Assembly (NCBI GenBank): GCA_036939355.1
Contig: JALLAP010000335.1
Coordinates: 1 to 20,274, forward strand
Direction: 5' to 3'
Origin: Thalassiosira profunda
Taxonomy: Eukaryota > Bacillariophyta > Thalassiosirophyceae > Thalassiosirales > Thalassiosiraceae
DNA: 20,274 bases
Position numbers and translations under genes: made by a program. The notes under the pieces were generated by a model. It searched no databases. It saw only the letters and a list, made by a program, of their open reading frames with translations, and was not told the DNA's origin. How positions within the stretch are numbered: the stretch's first letter is position 1; each line of letters starts with the position of its first letter. Shown here piece after piece: positions 1-8,791 of the stretch.

Positions 1-1244
1 GTGCGGACCACCACGCCTACGCCCTTCCCTGCTGTGATAACGGTGCCTCCATACAGCATGCCACTTGCATGGGCGCCCATGCTTCCCCCGCCGTCCTCAG
101 TATCATCAATCGCTGCGTCACCTCGATACGGCGTCTTGGCTACGCTGTCGCTCTCTCCGGTCAAACAAGCTTCATCCACAGTAAACGTTGACGTCGACAC
201 GGAGATCAGCCGAATATCTGCAGGGATCTTTTGACCAACCGTCAGTATGACAACATCTCCAGGGACCAAGGACGACGAATCCACCTCTACTTCTTCGACG
301 GCGGCGCTAGAAAGGCTGCCGCCTCCACGGTTTATCCTCACAATTGCCTTCTGCGCTTGCATCTGCTTCAACGCTGATATTCCCTTCGATGCGTCGAGCG
401 ACTGGTACCCTCCCACCAATGCATTGAGCACCAGAATCGTAGTGATGACGATCGGCTCTACCAACTTCTCCAATATATGCTTGAAGCTCAAGGAGTGAGA
501 CGATGCCGCAGTTTCGACATTCGACAAAATTTGGCTTGCCTCGTTGACCACTCCTTCTGCGATTGTTGTTGACATTGCTGGGGACGATGGGGAGTTGCCC
601 TTGCCTCCGCGATGCAACAGCTGCATGACTGGCTGCAGGAACTGTGCTCCCCACTCGCCCATCTCCTCTTTCAGCTCCAATAAACCAAAGAACGCCGACA
701 CGAGGGCAACGACCAAAAGGATCCTAACCAGCTTGTCGTCGAATTGTTCGATGATGTAGGATAGCAACGATCGCTCGGGCGGCTGTTCGAGCTCGTTGGG
801 CCCATAGATAGACTGCAACCTGTGCTGTCGATCCCTCTCTGTCAGCCCAAGTAGCGTTCTGCCGTTTTCAGTTGTAGGCACGCTTAGAAAGAGCTCGGAA
901 AGCAACGCCTTGACAGGGACCGAGCTTGGATCGGACTTCAATCGAAGGCGCGCGTCCTCTGACGGGAGAGCTGTTGGTTTGTCGTTACTTTCAATCTTTG
1001 TTGCCGGGTCTGTCAGCGCCGCCCCTCCGCGGAGCGACCAGACTGCATCGCTGTTGAGTGCATTGTGCCTGTGATGTCTTCGCGTGGTCGACGCCAAGCC
1101 AGTCCGAGATCGAGTTGCAAACCGGCTGTTGCTTAGGCCGCGGCGAGAGGGCAACAATGTACGCCCAACGTGTGCGAGAGCCATTCCCGACAGCCAACAA
1201 AGGCATAGGGCCATGCGGGCCAGTGTGATCCGTTGCGACGTCAT
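1..1244 (-). CDS. P-type Ca2+-ATPase (SERCA-like), N-terminal part, truncated by window edge
   Basis: ATP-driven Ca2+ pump of an internal membrane; the N-terminal ~414 residues lie here and the gene continues past the left edge. The frame is open from the ATG at 1244 with no intron. In order: a hydrophobic signal peptide (residues ~8-25), a basic Ser/Arg/Thr-rich stretch containing SLRGGAA, a cation-ATPase N domain (~115-170, with YGPNELEQPPERSLLSYIIEQF), M1 (~172-190), a long loop, M2 (~261-281, LVEPIVITTILVLNALVGGYQ-like) and the actuator domain with PADIRLIS and the catalytic loop LTGES (TGES at 362-365). M2 and the actuator domain read like ER Ca2+ pumps. Odd features are the ~110-residue leader and a ~70-residue M1-M2 loop, which is very short in animal SERCA. 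The phosphorylation (DKTGT) and nucleotide-binding parts are outside the window, so ion specificity is inferred. It diverges from the TilS gene. Confidence 0.9.
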   Translation of the reverse strand, partial: MTSQRITLARMALCLCWLSGMALAHVGRTLLPSRRGLSNSRFATRSRTGLASTTRRHHRHNALNSDAVWSLRGGAALTDPATKIESNDKPTALPSEDARLRLKSDPSSVPVKALLSELFLSVPTTENGRTLLGLTERDRQHRLQSIYGPNELEQPPERSLLSYIIEQFDDKLVRILLVVALVSAFFGLLELKEEMGEWGAQFLQPVMQLLHRGGKGNSPSSPAMSTTIAEGVVNEASQILSNVETAASSHSLSFKHILEKLVEPIVITTILVLNALVGGYQSLDASKGISALKQMQAQKAIVRINRGGGSLSSAAVEEVEVDSSSLVPGDVVILTVGQKIPADIRLISVSTSTFTVDEACLTGESDSVAKTPYRGDAAIDDTEDGGGSMGAHASGMLYGGTVITAGKGVGVVVR

Positions 1245-1537
1245 GATGTGCGTCGTGCACCGTGCAACGTGATGTGGGGGCCCTGTTGCGAATGCTCTGA
1301 ATTTCGTGGCACAACGGCAGCGGTTGCCAGCTCCCGGCGGTAGGCGGCAAGCGTCACCCAGGTGAGCCCCCTATTCGAGCAAAGGGTCAATTGAGCAAGG
1401 GCCGCGTGGGGACGCGGGCGGCTACGGGGCGAATAAAAGACTACTTAGGCACCTCCACGTGTAAAGTTGCATTGCAACTCCGCAACCGCAACAACAACAA
1501 ACAACCAACAGAACGACGTCTCGCCAGATCTGCCCAG
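1245..1537. promoter_or_regulatory. Divergent intergenic region, Ca2+-ATPase / TilS
   Basis: About 290 bp separate two divergent start codons, so both promoters must lie here. A CACGTG E-box sits at 1456-1461, 77 bp before the TilS start, and an AT-rich GAATAAAAGA stretch lies near 1430. The TilS frame stays open upstream to 1391 but has no ATG before 1538, so I treat that part as leader. Confidence 0.4.
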
Positions 1538-3557
1538 ATGCCGCCCTACGCCCGCCCCGCCGCGGCCGCGATCCTCGCCAACGTCGCTTCGTCGGCGTGG
1601 GCTGAGTGTGCGTGCTTCTCGTGGCACGTGGCGGCGCGGCGCCGATGCCGCGTCGGTGCATCTGCCTCGTTTCCACCGGCATCGGCCAATCAACATCAAC
1701 GTCGGGCGATGACCCTCAGCCGTACACCGGCGGCGAAGGGCGGCCCGTGCAGGCGCTGCTCGCTTGCGGCGAAGTCAAGATCAGACGTTGGCGGGGCAGT
1801 AGCATCTGTGAGAAGATCGCTGCGGCAAAACCTCATACAACCCCATCTCCTCAGTTTGCAATCAGGAGATGCGGTGGGAAATGGAGATGGCCCAACTCTC
1901 GTGTTGCTTCTGGCGGTGAGCGGCGGTTGTGATTCCATCGCACTCTTTCACACCGTCTTGGCTTTGACAAGGGCAGACCAGGAGCTGAGTAGCAATCCGC
2001 CACGTTGGTTGCACCTCGGAGAGAAAGGTGCAACAGAGAAATGCGACGATTTCATTGTGCCTTGCGAATTGCACGTCGCGCACTTCAATCACGAGCAGCG
2101 GGGAGAAAACAGTGATGGCGACGAGACATTTGTGAGGGATCTTTGCCATGAGAATAGCGTGCCATTTCATTGCTTCACGTGGTCGGAGATGATACGAAAT
2201 GGATCGGAAGAGTTAGAAGAAACAGAGGCGGTAGAAAGGGAATCAGACAGCTTTACACAAGACGCGGCCCGCAATTGGAGGCGGCGAACTCTGCAAGACT
2301 TGCTGGCCAATCTCGTTGCATCGCAAGCTGGCTCCTCTGCAGAATATGCGGAAGGAAGATGGGGAGCCATTCTCACCGCACATCACCGAGATGATGCCGA
2401 CGAGACCATTCTGCTCAAGTTACTGCGAGGGTCGCATTTGACCCATATAAGAGGCATGGAAGCAAGAAGTGCATTTGATATCCAACCTCGGAAAGACTAC
2501 AGCTCAGTTGATACAGATGCGCTTGGACCCTCTGATGTTGGTTATTTCGCAAAGCCCCTGCTCGATGTCAGAAAACGCGACATTATCGAATACCTCGAAT
2601 CCAATGCTTTGATGTGGCGAGAAGATGAAAGTAACAGCTCGAGCAAGTATCGGCGCAACAAGGTCCGGAACGAGTTGATGCCTCTGTTGCGCGATATTGC
2701 GGGTGGCGAGCACGCCCTTGAGAAGCGACTCGGCAATCTCGAACAGCAAAGTCGAGATATATCTCGAGTTCTATCGAAGCAATCCGAGAAGTATCTTCAA
2801 GCCATGCCTTCTGGCTCGGTGTTCTATCTTCCAAACGATCCAGAGGTGCAGTTTGATGTTGTTCAGGAAGAGGCGTTGCACTTGTGGCTGAAGAAAGCAA
2901 CAAGTGGGGAACTGCAGCTGCCTTACGACCAAATGCTAAGGATTCGAGATCAATTGCACAACTACCCCAAAAAGCGACAGTGGACGCTGGACGTCGGGAG
3001 TAGCTGGACGGTGCAAAGAAATGGCAACACGTTGGCTGTCACCAGAAAAGAGGACCTACAGCATGATGAAATGCCGTCAGAAAGCACTCTTCCCTGGGCA
3101 ATCGTCCGCTCTCAAACAGGCGCAGAGGACGTGACTGACGTTCATGAGTTACACTTCGCGGCAATTCGCATAGCTGAAAAGGACTTGATCATCGAGCGGG
3201 TGAAGGGCAGTGGCAACATTAAGTTCACACCTCCGTGGAGGAAAGGAAGGAGCGCTATGAAGATTAAGGAATTTCTACGGGGACAAAAGGTGCCGCCTCA
3301 TCTCAGGGACGACGCCATTGTACTCTGTTCGCCCGATGATTCCTCCAGGCACGCATTGGCTGTGTATCTGGAGGGCACTGGCGACAATGGAGTTGGCAGA
3401 TGGATTGTCAACGCTGACTTTTCGCCCCAAGATGACGGTTCGCCACAAACAACCNGACAATGGAGTTGGCAGATGGATTGTCAACGCTGACTTTTCGCCC
3501 CAAGATGACGGTTCGCCACAAACAACCGTTGTCGTCAGAAAGACATCGAGAACATAA
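1538..3557 (+). CDS. tilS: tRNA(Ile)-lysidine synthase, probably organellar (frame broken by assembly artefact)
   Basis: ATP-dependent ligase that turns C34 of the AUA-reading tRNA-Ile into lysidine; in a nuclear alga genome the expected site is an organelle. The PP-loop motif SGGCDS is at residues 128-133. Then come AHFNHEQRG, a TAHHRDDADET block with LLRGSHLTHIRGM, and the LDVRKRDIIEYL...YRRNKVRNELMPLL segment, all typical of TilS. A C-terminal TilS-like domain starts near residue 551 (ERVKGSGN..FTPPWRKGRSAMKIKEFL). The ATG at 1538 is the first in the frame. It opens a leader with a hydrophobic Ala-rich segment followed by RRRCR, which suggests plastid or mitochondrial import. A 72-nt repeat plus one N at 3383-3527 shifts the frame. 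With the repeat counted once, the frame runs to TAA at 3555-3557 (about 648 aa). No introns. Its stop is 21 bp from the stop of the convergent p24 gene. Confidence 0.93.
3383..3527. repeat. Exact 72-nt direct duplication around a single N (assembly artefact)
   Basis: Positions 3383-3454 and 3456-3527 are identical and separated only by N at 3455. The unit is 24 codons long and in frame with TilS, but the extra N makes 73 nt and throws the second copy out of frame. The same arrangement with the same unit length occurs at 19009-19153, which points to unmerged contig ends and not to biology. Confidence 0.93.
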
Positions 3558-3578
3558 ATCCACTAACTCGCCCAACAT

Positions 3579-4633
3579 TTACATCAGCTTCTTCTTCTTG
3601 AAGTAGCCCTTCAAATACATCCGCTGCAGCCATGTCACACCAAGAAGCACAATCACGCTCACGTACGAAAACAGGCGAATCTTCGCGTTGGTGCTCTCGG
3701 CCGTGTGCCTCATCCTCGCCTCCCTCCGTTCCATGTACTTCATCTCATTCAGGATTGTGTTGGCCGCTTTGATACCCTCCTGGAAATTGGCTTCGAGCGG
3801 GGTCAGGTGCTCCTTCTTGATGATTTTGTTCTGCAATTCGTCGTCCTGCCCCTCGTCGCTCATCAGCACCACGTCGAACAAGACCTTCGATCCCTGGCCG
3901 TCGTTGCGATTTTCGTAGCACGTGGAATATCCCCCCGGCGGGTTGACGTTCTTCCCCTTCTTGTTCTGGCCGCGCATGCTGGCCTTGACGACGTTCATCA
4001 CCACGACGGGCGCGTACCACATGAACATTTGGTGGCGCAGCACCGGGCGTTTGGGGAGGGTGATTTTCACGTAGACGTTCGAGCGGCCGTTGTACTGGTC
4101 GTCCGATATCTTCCCGTGGATTTCCTTCGACACGTCGGGCAGCTTTTTCATAAAGTCAGCGCTTCCCTTCTTCGTCATGCCGTGCATCTGCGAGCTGAAC
4201 CACTCCTCCACCTCCTCGTCGACGTCGTCCGGCAGCGCGATGAACACCATGTGGGCGTCGTCGTCATCGGGCACGTTGAAATTGAAGCACTGTAGGGGAG
4301 AATGGTGAGATGGCGAGGTATAGATGTGATAAGAAACGGCGTTGGGGTCAATTGATGTACAGAGTGGCACCCCTTGAATGAACTCCATCCACTGCATGTA
4401 TCACCTCCGCTGAATTTCACCTTCACCTTCGATGCACCACATTGCAGCTCTAATTCATGCCCACATATAACGATCACCGCGCGGATGTATGGCCGCCAAT
4501 ATCCAAGACGATCTCTCACCTTGGTGTCGCCCGCGTCCACGTCCGCGATTATTGGATATGCGGTTGATGTGGACATGAGCATCGAGGATAAAATGGCGAG
4601 GAGCCATGAGATTGATCTATAAGCGACGCCCAT
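3579..4633 (-). CDS. p24/TMED (emp24/gp25L) cargo receptor
   Basis: Type I membrane protein of COPI/COPII vesicles, acting in ER-Golgi cargo selection. Exon 1 is 4633-4520 and exon 2 is 4289-3579. The 230-nt intron (4519-4290) has donor AAG|GTGAGA and acceptor CTACAG, phase 0; the joined protein is 274 aa. Exon 1 gives the signal peptide (MGVAYRSISWLLAILSSML) and reads ADVDAGDTK into exon 2 CFNFNVP, the expected GOLD start with its first cysteine; a second cysteine lies in STCYENRN. The C-terminus has the p24 pattern: helical ERREARMRHTAESTNAKIR, one membrane span (SYVSVIVLLGVTWLQRMYL), and cytosolic tail GYFKKKKLM, whose last four residues KKLM form a KKXX retrieval signal. It is somewhat longer than usual (about 200-230 aa), mainly because of extra sequence in the luminal part. 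Confidence 0.92.
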
Positions 4634-4781
4634 AATTGCAACCGTCGATCCGTCGATGGTAACCGTCTGATGCAGGCCTGCGCTGCCGCCGCTGCCACGA
4701 GGGGGCTGGTCGGGTTGCGGTGGCCGCCCCGTACTTATGTACTGCTTGTTTTTGAGGCTTGAGGCGGCGTGATCGATTTTT

Positions 4782-4808
4782 CACGTGTAGACTGTGGTAG
4801 TCACGTGA
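4782..4808. promoter_or_regulatory. Paired E-box (CACGTG) sites
   Basis: CACGTG at 4782-4787 and TCACGTGA at 4801-4808 have their centres 20 bp apart, about two helical turns, in the p24 upstream region. This is the core site of bHLH and some bZIP factors. Function is inferred only from position and spacing. Confidence 0.3.
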
Positions 4809-5003
4809 GTTGGCTTCGAGCAAAAAGAAGAAGAAAAATCCTCCCCCGCCGGCGCACCCCCGCGTCCCAACGCTAGCCCGCCGACACCTGCGCCACTCCT
4901 CCTGCAATTAGGGTGCCCACGCCGCTGGCGAATTATCCTTTGAAAGGGCGCTGCGTGGCCGCCGAACTGATCCGCGCACGGGGGTGTCGGGTATCCAACT
5001 GGG

Positions 5004-5020
5004 CGGGACGTTTCGTCCCG
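5004..5020. repeat. Short inverted repeat upstream of USP
   Basis: CGGGACG (5004-5010), TTT loop, CGTCCCG (5014-5020): a perfect 7-bp stem with a 3-nt loop. CGTTTCGTC occurs at 5009-5017 and again at 5027-5035 as a direct repeat. Confidence 0.6.
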
Positions 5021-5085
5021 TCGTCCCGTTTCGTCATTGGAAGCATCCCGAACGGGGGACGAGGGGAGCCCAACACCCTGGGAAC

Positions 5086-5119
5086 CAGGGGCTAATTTGT
5101 TTGTAGAGATTAGCCCCTG
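5086..5119. repeat. Perfect 11-bp inverted repeat just before the USP start codon
   Basis: CAGGGGCTAAT (5086-5096) and ATTAGCCCCTG (5109-5119) form a perfect 11-bp stem with a 12-nt loop, ending 11 nt before the USP ATG at 5131. If transcribed it would be a stable 5'-leader hairpin. Confidence 0.65.
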
Positions 5120-5130
5120 CTGGGAACAGC

Positions 5131-6980
5131 ATGCGGCCGCCGTCGGGCTCCGGGAGGTGGGCGGGCAGTGGCGGCAACTCCACTCGTCGCGCTCTTACAA
5201 AGGGGAGGTACGGCAAGAGGTCTAGAGATAATCGAGGCACCGAACAATTCAGTTGGTCGGACCACGCGCTTGGGGGCGTTTATTCGGATCCATCGAGCCC
5301 CTCCAGAGGGAGCAACCAGCGGCCGAAATCGTCGCACGGCGTAGAAAGGAGCTCATCTGCGCCGCTGCGGTCGCAGGTCGTCCGCTCGCCTTCGCCCTCG
5401 GGAATGCGCATTCGCGGCAACAACAGGGCGAAGGTCAGCCCTTTCGAGACGGCGAGGCTAGGCAGAGCCACCGTCGACAATGTTTGCAGCAGCATGTCCA
5501 ACCTGTCCAGTCCGTCGGCGACATCGCGGCCGCATTATCGCTCGGCGTCGGCGCTCAACTACAAATCGAACGATTGGCGAACACGTGGAGGAGAGGAGAC
5601 TGATTATCACAACTATGGGGAGAACGAATCTCCTCTGTTAACCCCAAGGTCGACCTCCCTCCTGAGCAACGAGGACACCCCAGACCGCGCCCCTTGGCGC
5701 AGAAAAGAGGAAAGGGACTGCCGAAACAGCATTGCCCGGCCCAGCAGTTACACTCCCAAAAGCTCCTTCGAATCCAGTTGTTCAGCAAAGAGCGGCACTA
5801 CGGGATTGGACAATTTGGGCAACACGTGTTTTATGAATGCTTGCCTCCAATGCCTCGCACATTGCCCGTCGCTCGCCGATTACTTTCTCGACGGCAACCA
5901 CATACTTGCCGTTTCGGGGAAGGAGAAGATTGCGTCGTGTTTTGCAGAGGTCGTCGAGGGCATCTACCAACCGCAAAACGATCGGTACTACGCCGGCCTT
6001 CCCTCTGCATTCAGCCCAGACAGGTTTCTCGCTAAGTTCACGGACGATGAATTTGCGCCGCAGTTTGCCGGCTCTCGGCAGCATGACTCGCACGAGTTTC
6101 TCCGCGTGCTGATCGACCAATTGTGCGAGGATCTGAAAGATCTGGCGCGCTGCAAAGCGAGTCGGGTCCGCGAGCTGACCGAACTGGAGCTCGATGGTAT
6201 GGACCTCCAAGCAAAGGCCGATTATTGGTGGAGTCGGCACCTGGCCAAGAATTCATCGTTCATCACAGACGAGTTCTGCGGCCAGATGATCTCGAGCAAG
6301 AGATGCACGGTGTGTGGGACAGAGAGCCATTGCTTCGATCCCTTCTACGATCTCTCCCTTCCATTCCCGGAGGGAGGAAAGGGCAACAGCAGAAGGCGAT
6401 CGTCGATGTTGTCGATGTCGTCGATGATGGGCAGCTCGGATCTGACGCGGTGCTCCCTCGACGATTGCCTCCGCGAGTTCTGCAAAGACGAGGTGCTCGA
6501 CGGTGATAATATGACCGAATGCAGCAAGTGCCGAGAGAAGCGGGAATGCGTGAAGCGTTTGCAGGTGCACCGCTTCCCCAAAGTACTCGTGTTGCATCTC
6601 AAGCGGTTTGGGAACTCGAGGAAGAAAGTGAGGACCTCCCTCTCCTTTCCTGTCAGAGACTTCGACGCCAGCGCGCTGGGGCACGCTGATGGTTCGCAAG
6701 CGAGCGGACTTCGGCCCGTGTACGACCTCTTTGCCGTATGCAACCACTCCGGTAAGTTTGTTGTGTGCAGACCAAGTTGTGCATGCGTTCCATCAGCCAG
6801 CTCAAACTCGTGTTGCGTATTCACCATCCAGGTCGTATGAATTTTGGCCACTACACCGCCTCGTGCATTGATGCACATTCCGGCGCGTGGTACGAGTTCA
6901 ACGATGAGCATACGAACGAACTGCGAGGCTCGTTGAATGGCTCGTCTGTGTACGTGCTCTTCTATCGCCAAAAGGCTTGA
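5131..6980 (+). CDS. Ubiquitin-specific protease (USP/UBP, peptidase C19)
   Basis: Cysteine protease that removes ubiquitin from proteins. Exon 1 is 5131-6751 and exon 2 is 6832-6980. The 80-nt intron (GTAAG...CCAG) is phase 1; the joined protein is 589 aa. The N-terminal ~225 residues are Ser/Arg/Pro-rich and probably disordered. The catalytic domain follows: Cys box GLDNLGNTCFMNACLQCL (Cys233), RQHDSHEFLRVLIDQL, FCGQMISSKRCTVCG, zinc-ribbon CxxC pairs at 392/395 and 464/467, and FPKVLVLHLKRF. The His box needs the splice: NHSG in exon 1 joins RMNFGHYTA in exon 2 (His547), with WYEFND giving the third catalytic position (~564/565). If the intron were kept, the protein would end at 6840 without the catalytic His. 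The first in-frame ATG after the leader hairpin was taken as start; a downstream start cannot be excluded. The exact USP subfamily and substrates cannot be told. Confidence 0.93.
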
Positions 6981-7001
6981 GCTTCCACAAGTGGGTAGTA
7001 G

Positions 7002-8253
7002 TTACGGGCACGAGAGCACGATTTCCGACAATGTCCAGTGCTGCAGATGCATGGAGACGATGTGAGAAGCAAGTGTGGGAACAACAAAAGTTGTAGAAAT
7101 GTACCTAAAGATAGAGCAGAGGAACTCACGCCTTTTCCCGAGAAGCACGGAATAATCTTGTCTTCCTCCCCGTTGATGTGCCCAGTCGGTGGTAGGAAAT
7201 TGTTATCGAAATGCATTGAGTCATCAGATTGGATCGAAGACACCACCATTTTGCCGTCAACGAGCCATCGGTGTCTGTAGATACGATAAGATGAGAATGC
7301 TGGCTCATTTCCTCCATGATATTGCAAATCTGCTCACCCTTTTTGCTCGCAACGGATTACACTGCCCGGCCCAATCGAGAGGCCTTCCAACTTTGTGAAC
7401 TCTCCTTGGACGAGCAGGCCTGTCCACATAATAATATTGTCAGATGCAGTCACAGCAAATTCACCTGCTGTCCCTGAATACACTCACCGCCGCGGCAGCA
7501 ATCCAACCCCAAACTATTCGCCTCCTCTCCCACCCCATTCCGGTGGTCGTTGCTCAGGTTCTCCACATACCTCGATTCGTTGATCCACCCTACCTGCATG
7601 CGTTCCACATTTCCGAGCACAACCTCGAACGAAACTATATCACGCGAATGCCCTTGCGTCTGCACAGTGAATGTCAACCACTCGTTGCTCTTGACAAAGC
7701 AATCGGGAAAGCTCCCAATCTCTGCTGAACCGGGTTCTCCCCGGTGCAACTCGATCACTGCCGGGTAGATTCCTGGCGTCATGCCATAGAACTCCACCAT
7801 TCGGTAAAAGTCTTGTCTTAGCTCATAGTCCTTTGGATGCGGGCTCTTCACTGGCGGTCCCAGCGGCGTCTCGCAAGCCTTTGCCCTCAAAAAGTTTATC
7901 ATCGGACGGAACAATTCGATAGGTTGATCCAGGAAGAAGCGCCCGGCATCGTCCTTTTCCAACGATTCGTCCCATCGCCCACTAAACCGCGACGCAAGCA
8001 TGCTCCCCTCGACGGACGTGAGGGTGCGCCGAAGCACGGCCAGGCAGTCGCCGCCAACGTTTAGCTGAAGAACATCGCTCAACGATTTGTCTCCGAACAA
8101 TTCGGCCTTGTCTCTGTTCAAGGTGGCGAGCGCCCGCTCGAGGGCGAGCTCGCGCTCCTCGAGGTTTGCCTGCTTCTTCTTCAGAACCAGGGTGAGATTG
8201 GCGAGGGTCTCGTCCAGGGAGGCGGCATCGTCGTTGGGCGTAGCTTTCGACAT
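7002..8253 (-). CDS. BTB (KCTD/T1-type) plus SPRY domain protein, four exons
   Basis: Probably an oligomeric adaptor, possibly for a cullin-3 ligase; this role is inferred from the family. My model is 8253-7488, 7419-7338, 7274-7130 and 7040-7002, giving 343 aa. Introns are 68, 63 and 89 nt, all GTGAG...AG, with phases 1, 2 and 0. Residues ~20-50 form a charged heptad-like coiled coil, ~61-158 a BTB/T1 domain (VLQLNVGGD..., SRFSGRWDESL..., FFLDQPIELFRPMINFLR), and ~185-335 a SPRY domain (MQVGWINESRY, NGVGEEANSLGLDCCRGG, IGPGSVIRCEQ, HRWLVDGKMV, IIPCFSGKG). Each junction keeps the SPRY pattern. The last exon codes only 12 residues and is the least certain part. I used the ATG at 8253; the frame is open slightly further with no ATG. 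The stop is 21 bp from the stop of the convergent USP gene. Confidence 0.82.
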
Positions 8254-8791
8254 GGTGATGGGTGATGGTGCATGCAAAAATAAAATGCAGAGCGATGGCG
8301 AAAATCAGCGAGCAAATCCATCACCCGCCACGCCGCACCACGCACCACCCAAACGCCTCCGCTCACATCGACCACAACCATCGACCTCTCTCGGCGCATC
8401 GCCTCCATCAACTGCACTGACCGCTTGGTCGCCATACTCCCTACACATCTGGATTCAGTATTGGTAGGTTCTGGCTTAGCCGGTATCCTCGGAGGTATCT
8501 TTGGAGCAGAAGATCCATCAAACATCACATCGACGCCCATCACACAGCCGCTGGCGTTGATCCCTCACAATGCCAGCGGAACGAATTTATCGGGCCAAAT
8601 CGACCATCGCACATCGATCGCGTGCGCTTGACACCTTTTGATGGAGCGTCCGCTTTGCACCGTGCTGACATTATCGCCTGATGTGATCGTGCGTCTAACA
8701 CAACATCACTCGGATTATTGCAGGTTTAGAGGATTGACGTCGTCCATCAAGGTTATGAAATTGGAGGCGGTGGTGGAGAGATGATACTCCT
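8254..8791. promoter_or_regulatory. Divergent intergenic region, BTB-SPRY / methyltransferase
   Basis: About 540 bp between two divergent start codons. Open frames of 68-126 codons occur here on both strands, but they have no recognisable domain and look like chance. No clear TATA box, tRNA or repeat was seen, so I read it as two promoters and leaders. Confidence 0.35.

Larger units (their letters stand above)
4634..5130. promoter_or_regulatory. Divergent intergenic region, p24 / USP
   Basis: About 500 bp hold the promoters of two divergent genes. Two CACGTG sites (4782-4787 and 4802-4807) are 20 bp apart, 150-175 bp before the p24 start. On the USP side there are two hairpin-forming inverted repeats (5004-5020 and 5086-5119). 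I see no convincing protein gene here; short open frames lack conserved features. Confidence 0.4.

Noticed and set aside
307..654. 115-codon frame on the minus strand
   Set aside because: It is a shifted frame over the Ca2+-ATPase, whose own frame encodes recognisable M1-M2 sequence.
3705..4295. 196-codon plus-strand frame
   Set aside because: It is antisense to the p24 exon; His/Val-rich composition is the mirror of the real gene and no domain is visible.
4290..4397. p24 start at 4397 without intron
   Set aside because: It would omit the signal peptide. The splice from exon 1 gives the expected GOLD start CFNFNVP, so this stretch is intron.
6752..6840. Read-through end of USP at 6840
   Set aside because: It lacks the catalytic His box, which appears intact in exon 2 after a canonical GT-AG intron.
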